Positions 50,501 through 50,735 of a stretch of 50,735 bases of DNA are shown one piece after another; position 1 is the first letter of the stretch; every line of letters starts with the position of its first letter. The stretch is taken from contig VHAT01000016.1 in assembly GCA_016872195.1 (NCBI GenBank), positions 1-50,735 of the forward strand, given 5' to 3'. This DNA is from Sphingomonadales bacterium (GTDB lineage: Bacteria > Bacteroidota > Bacteroidia > Chitinophagales > Chitinophagaceae). Below the pieces are notes generated by a model, which ran no database searches, had not been told where the DNA came from, and was given only the letters and a program-made list of their open reading frames with translations. The position numbers were made by a program, and so were the translations under genes.

Positions 50501-50735
50501 CAAGCAGGGGCTATCTCTGCCACGATCACGGTAACACCTACCTATACAAATGCCGGCCTCAGCACTTCGGGTGCCGCCGCTACATTTGTAATTACGGTGA
50601 ATCCTGTCGGTCAGGTCAACACGGTCTTGAGTCAGGCACTCTGTACAGGTTCTACTACCACTGCTGTTAACTTCAGCACCACCAACCTGCAAGGTAATAG
50701 TGTACCGGGCAGTGCTGCAATTACGTCCGGAACCA
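38528..50735 (+). CDS. Giant mosaic surface protein (at least 4,069 aa), 3' end outside the window
   Basis: One frame runs open from the ATG at 38528 to the window end. Residues about 19-42 form a signal peptide ending GNGVKGQ. Recognisable parts in order: an N-terminal beta domain (45-270); FN3-like domain (276-375); long Gly/Thr/Ser-rich strand repeats (380-1165); a beta-helix module (1171-1677, closing DIGADEFDG); FN3-like domains and a MAM-like segment (about 1680-2175, with PWSEGFTG); a second, related beta-helix module (2181-2974, closing DIGADAGNF); a GEVED domain (to about 3250, RGEVEDYTF); three 78-79 aa Ig-like repeats; an SprB-type repeat (3541-3626, PYTYAWS and GQYDVVVTAANGC); and PKD-like repeats of 96-98 aa that run off the edge. 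Such proteins are typically surface adhesins exported by type IX secretion; the C-terminal sorting domain is not in view. Predicted from composition and motifs only. Confidence 0.85.
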   Translation, partial: MQTLSNQLKANLFLVTARKKSSLLFLTLTLAVLFVGNGVKGQSSSNYTFSTNATGSLALDANSNAVDMTTGTTTLLSGGSDFGVSSVTNIPFTFIFMGRPFSQFSATADGMLNLGATANSGTTLTASGASATTPRISAFGGDLYLGSSGKIHSKVVGSAPNRCLIVEWNSVALFFSATAANANSTWQVRLYETTGMVEFVYGAMNIADTYFAPGYIGFATNTIAAAGNILCINSSTNAVQSTSAQVNSINGGTYSTGDITNLNSSSNGSRRIYSLTPPSAPPNDPTSLSITGGTTTATLRWTDNSTNEALFIITRATNASFTENTSVSTVASTTSATTGGSYSSTLTNLEPGTTYYFRVQSSREGVVSTGISGSLTTTSATTYYWVGATGGTWSAAGNWNTNPAGGGSTRLSAATTDVLIIDGAGTTSGGTLSISVDVTSFSIGQFKITNSTALTLQSSSSTARVITITGGMGDDFVIGSGSALSLNSSNPVGFIFSSTGVGLVGTISGTLNFGGSTSNLVTTTGGTGTLVSIESSGIVNLTSTTVALVGSTSTLLFKNGSTCNSSGATTGAPPVPLSAWETNSNLVITGITSSTTRPTNNLQSFGNLTYNCPSATGTMSFFTTSTSAVVKGNLNIIATNTGKFRALTSGTLTIQGNINVSGGTFDVASSNGVLNVAGNISVTGGAFDIAQGELAASSLNLQGNFIQTGGTVTQTSSMGQLQLNGVALQSLTLGTHGGSLRFRINNAAGVNLTSNISIRDLTVSAGNITGTGTISYNGTSSILTYNGSTGSQTANAIEFPSSNGPSSLVINNTSTSPTNVVTIPFARTLNGTSGILTLTSGIVDNSGGSNALTLSNSGLGAISGGSQTTYIKGAISRPLPAGLTSSDYSFPLGKATFNPITLTSVSTLTPTGAVTITAEVFDANSGGSAGTNMSTLNTNRYWAVSSSGPLSGTLITLNDNSVTATTAIASSSTLTGAYNLVGGTSPLIASGISITTAAPALTSLPGFFVLGEKAVPMVYVSSSVTGTTTAPIIKPATNQQIIRVQVLTSGNGSPLTVSGLVFTTTGSTSPTIDISAAKVFYTGASATFSTTTQFGSTISSPSGNFTISGTQILSEGTNYFWLVYDVPAGATENNLVGGTFSSISYTGGTSTPTDNSATGARVIRSALNGVYNIAPGLSFPHYTTLTAAIADLHLVGVSGPVTFLLQTTYTSTTETFPLVINEFTGSSLTNTLTIKPQTTATLSGSSSTALITLKGADNVIIDGSNNGTSSRDLTIINNNTGTSSAVVWLQSNGTNGATSNIIKNCNIVGNAPTTTLVGVGSGSSSISATSLGTNNNNNTFQNNNISKVQYAIYSQGNSSGTKNSGNVITQNLINAASPNQVSKSGILVGFENNVTISNNNISNISGVSSSHAWAINLGAIISISTTPPTSGNEVTNATVSANLIGSIRGANQYGAGGILVSPSTSGINLIVNNMISGVAANGTGGDCGIGIMVAGGSGSTTRVYHNSVAMSATLTGGSGPNIALAVSNNPTIDIKNNILASTGSTGTGANRAIALSYSAYTNLTSNYNDLFVSGGGTTAGVGAIGGWAGTAQVALSNWQTTTSQDVNSLSIVPPFVSATDLHLSTGTTPTRFESRGVLTSVTTDIDGQVRPGPAGSTNGGGTAPDIGADEFDGVPIPGCVTPTAQPTGLVLTPATSSISLSFTPAAGTPSHYLIIRYTGATISTTTPVNGTTYTNGTSALGGTVVANSTTSTVNDAGPLSPTTQYTYAIYSYNNSNCDGGPIYLTASPLTGTTTTCGNAAPSSAAATAVLATSFVANWTAVTGSTGYLLDISTSSTFSSFVTGYNSLAVSSSSLSLTVTGLTPLTTYYYRVRSQEGTCVSTNSGNITVTTYASVPWSEGFTGSTATPAGWITTGWTIGDYYDNDYWSFWPYQTGNPMNAILKNIYSSSTGGGFTLPTFAAIPSNVSLNYQYNLTDYDGVSTVAAGWGSLQWQISINGGAFTNLGGPITATTGSSYVNAPTIDLSSYTGQNIQLRLNATWLSGDYFLSFDNFNIFPPCTVPASPTGLTQSSSGLASIALGFTHPGTAPSSYLVVRYPAGSTPTSPVTGTTYAVNGTLGSGVVTHIITGTSTPTFTLSNLNAGTSYDVYVYPYNNTNCSPAPLYGGPLSGTFTTVSCAANPLVGSYSIPGSYASLTAAISDLNVRGVSGNVFLQLGSAYTSTVETFPLTLASNPCMNASNTVTIRPAAGVSGLSITSGNATATIDVNGGDYWVVDGRPGSVGTTAQLSLINSSNAPAIRFINDATNNIVRFSNVSSSVTSTNSGIIVFSNTSGTSGNDNNIIDNCDLNGGGVAPNIIYASGSTSPADNSGNTISNNLIRDQFAAASETNGILVLSGNTSWTIGGNSIYQTLTRTFTSGSTHTGIKIDATAGNGFTITNNFIGGSAANCGSTAWTISGTIANRFRGISLNVGTATATSVQGNTIANFNFTSNSSSTANGGPWTGIILRAGNANIGTLAGNSIGSASSQGSIVLAVVSNSGSRSSGIFCDATTTSSTIANNSIGSITFNASSISQGFVGIATTGGGTLTVTGNVIGSGTITHSIDVNTGATSTTGQIVTGILNTGAATIAITNNIIANLKNNYLPSAAYSTQYILAGINTSGSGPCTISGNVIRNLSTSANATGTTTSASVIGIGVSSTSSSHTISQNQIFSLSNTNTTAATVVSGIQFTGGGSNVVERNFIYNLSSSTSSSSAEINGIRVGGGTTLYRNNVIALGGGVANSIGAAASNSSVAGINGINGPLGTDEFFHNSVYIGGTATSGSGASYAFNGTHTTSVRSFRNNIFVNARSNSGTATGKHYAIKLNGTTTNPTGLTVNNNIYFASGSGSVLGYYNSLDVNTLVAWQTAVGQDVASYEANPQFIDPTASVPDLHISASVPTLAEATGAPIATVTDDFDGQTRSGLSPVDIGADAGNFVAIAPQFSNLVPVPSLTVQCSASQRSISVDITTSSGSISSAILNYSFNGGTASSITMTNSAGNTWAAIIPAATPVNAQVTWTIVATNSIGIASTYNGASYADVPTLGILTTATASPTAICQGTTTTLSVLFGATVTATYCAPVAASSSSSYFNVFSTSGGTTNINNTASGFSSNGYGDFTSMVVEANRGQVINFNTSLVGTTVGVSIWVDWDQDGVFSTAEKVYGTSSYVSTSSGAFTVPSTAPYGTRRMRVLMDYNSTAPSNPCGPFVLGRGEVEDYTFSVAVPVTAVSWSNGTSVVGTTNTLTITPTVGTLSYTATATIGGCPLVASPVAVTVNPLPAITAITGTASVCAGSTTTLTSTTSGGVWTTSNAAVAAISSAGTVTGVTAGNATITYTVTNPTTGCTNSVTRQVTVNALPVVSAISGTTSVCVGLTTTLTSTPTTGVWSSANTAIATVSSTGVVSGIAAGSVTISYTVTNSNNCVTIVTRVVTVNPLPVVPAITGASSVCMNSSVTLANTTPNGVWTTSNSAVASVSSSGVVTGIAGGTAIITYTVTSSSGCVTAVSTVVTVNILPSVTGVLTQPTTCVTENGAINITAGGPAAGPYTYAWSTPNGSTPVATAEDQTGLLVGQYDVVVTAANGCSVTGSYTLVGPGGCDICPTISTIAASPNPPCVGSNTTLTASGLIDMGVTFGIAFKYSTTPLTNPYTQGTVIQTVPNSSLTGSGTQAATTISFPAPGTYYVYSIVTPLPLSPNCRPFKSATITVEALPTVSAVSNQIVSSSTSTTPVVFSGGGVSATYSWTNSNTAVYPFSGGSGNISAFFVTNTGTSPQTSTIAVSATNPNSAGQACTGPASNFTVTVNPAPTMVQPTNYTFVNAVSSTAINFATVNTGGTTTYAWTNSNAAIGLAASGTGSIPVFTPVNTGTSPITVTISVTPSYTNANGGPTSVGAKRDFTITINPTAQVNTVANQFICTGASVPATVFATANTGGTTTYAWTNDNPAIGLAASGTGSLPAYTATNTQAGAISATITVTPTYTNAGLSTSGAAATFVITVNPVGQVNTVLSQALCTGSTTTAVNFSTTNLQGNSVPGSAAITSGT
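42527..42541 (+). repeat. (AAT)5 microsatellite encoding poly-Asn
   Basis: Five AAT triplets in frame, within the first beta-helix module of the giant gene, encode an Asn run. Slippage would change the length in whole codons. Confidence 0.8.
48446..49150 (+). repeat. Three tandem 78-79 aa Ig-like modules in the giant gene
   Basis: Repeats begin at the Pro/Ala-Leu-Pro motif at 48446, 48683 and 48917, with the next 'ILP' at 49151: periods of 237, 234 and 234 nt. Each holds an SVC motif, a GVW(T/S)(T/S)(S/A)N motif, a VSGI or VTG(V/I) turn and ITYTVT, the bacterial Ig-like (BIG2) pattern. Confidence 0.85.
50018..50735 (+). repeat. Tandem PKD-like repeats of 96-98 aa at the window edge
   Basis: Repeats begin with Asn-Pro at 50018, 50312 and 50600 (periods of 294 and 288 nt) and share NTGGTTTYAWTN, AIGLAASGTGS and ITVTPTYTNA. 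The third copy is cut by the window end, so more may follow. Confidence 0.8.

Noticed and set aside
38528-50735. CRISPR array or mobile element in the repeat-rich region
   Set aside because: All repeats are in-frame protein modules of 78-98 aa with variable sequence and no regular spacers, terminal inverted repeats or transposase gene.

Overview
The window reads as chromosomal DNA of a Bacteroidota bacterium, most likely of the Chitinophagaceae/Chitinophagales type. The evidence is a transketolase encoded as a separate C-terminal subunit, an ftsX-DUF3098-uppP operon, a TonB receptor/lipoprotein pair, SprB-type and GEVED modules in a giant surface protein, and many gene starts preceded by the Bacteroidota -7 element TAnnTTTG instead of a Shine-Dalgarno site. 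I see no tRNA, rRNA, CRISPR array, insertion sequence or prophage. Family names come from motif recognition by eye; no searches were run.

Layout. 1-2247 (minus): 5' end of an ECF sigma factor gene, the transketolase C-terminal half, and galE. 2303-13692: a phosphate cluster holding a DUF47/PhoU-like protein and the PiT phosphate transporter (minus), a TonB-dependent receptor and a lipoprotein (plus), exopolyphosphatase and polyphosphate kinase (plus), then a PhoR-like kinase and PhoB-like regulator (minus). 13835-17867: a large secreted protein with a possible His/Cys caspase-like C-terminal domain, followed 4 nt later by an ABC exporter. 17945-22231: F1Fo ATP synthase genes atpB-E-F-H-A, ending in a terminator without atpG. 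22328-24677: ABC ATPase, ABC permease and a LolA-like protein. 24688-31098: pdxA, rsmA, a D-2-hydroxyacid dehydrogenase, greA, a HIT protein, ruvC, an LPG-synthase-like membrane protein and a DUF3108 protein. 31111-35481 (minus): MBL hydrolase, MFS transporter, uppP, DUF3098 and ftsX. 35557-38346: leuS. 38528 to the window end: one uninterrupted giant reading frame of at least 4,069 codons.

How the genes fit together. The phosphate cluster is the most coherent system here. It combines low-affinity uptake (PiT plus its DUF47 partner), polyphosphate synthesis and breakdown (Ppk1, Ppx), a PhoR/PhoB-type switch, and an outer-membrane receptor with a lipoprotein that probably work in phosphate capture. 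In front of the receptor lie four TTAAC-like units spaced exactly 11 bp apart, the geometry of known Pho/PhoP boxes. A related element lies upstream of the DUF47 gene and another between phoB and the secreted-protein gene. This suggests that the undescribed secreted protein and its coupled exporter may belong to the same regulon.

Other points of interest are a set of promoters 5-7 nt from the start codon that imply leaderless mRNAs, a terminator-like hairpin in the greA leader, a hairpin between atpE and atpF, and the mosaic giant surface protein with two related beta-helix modules and several tandem repeat families.
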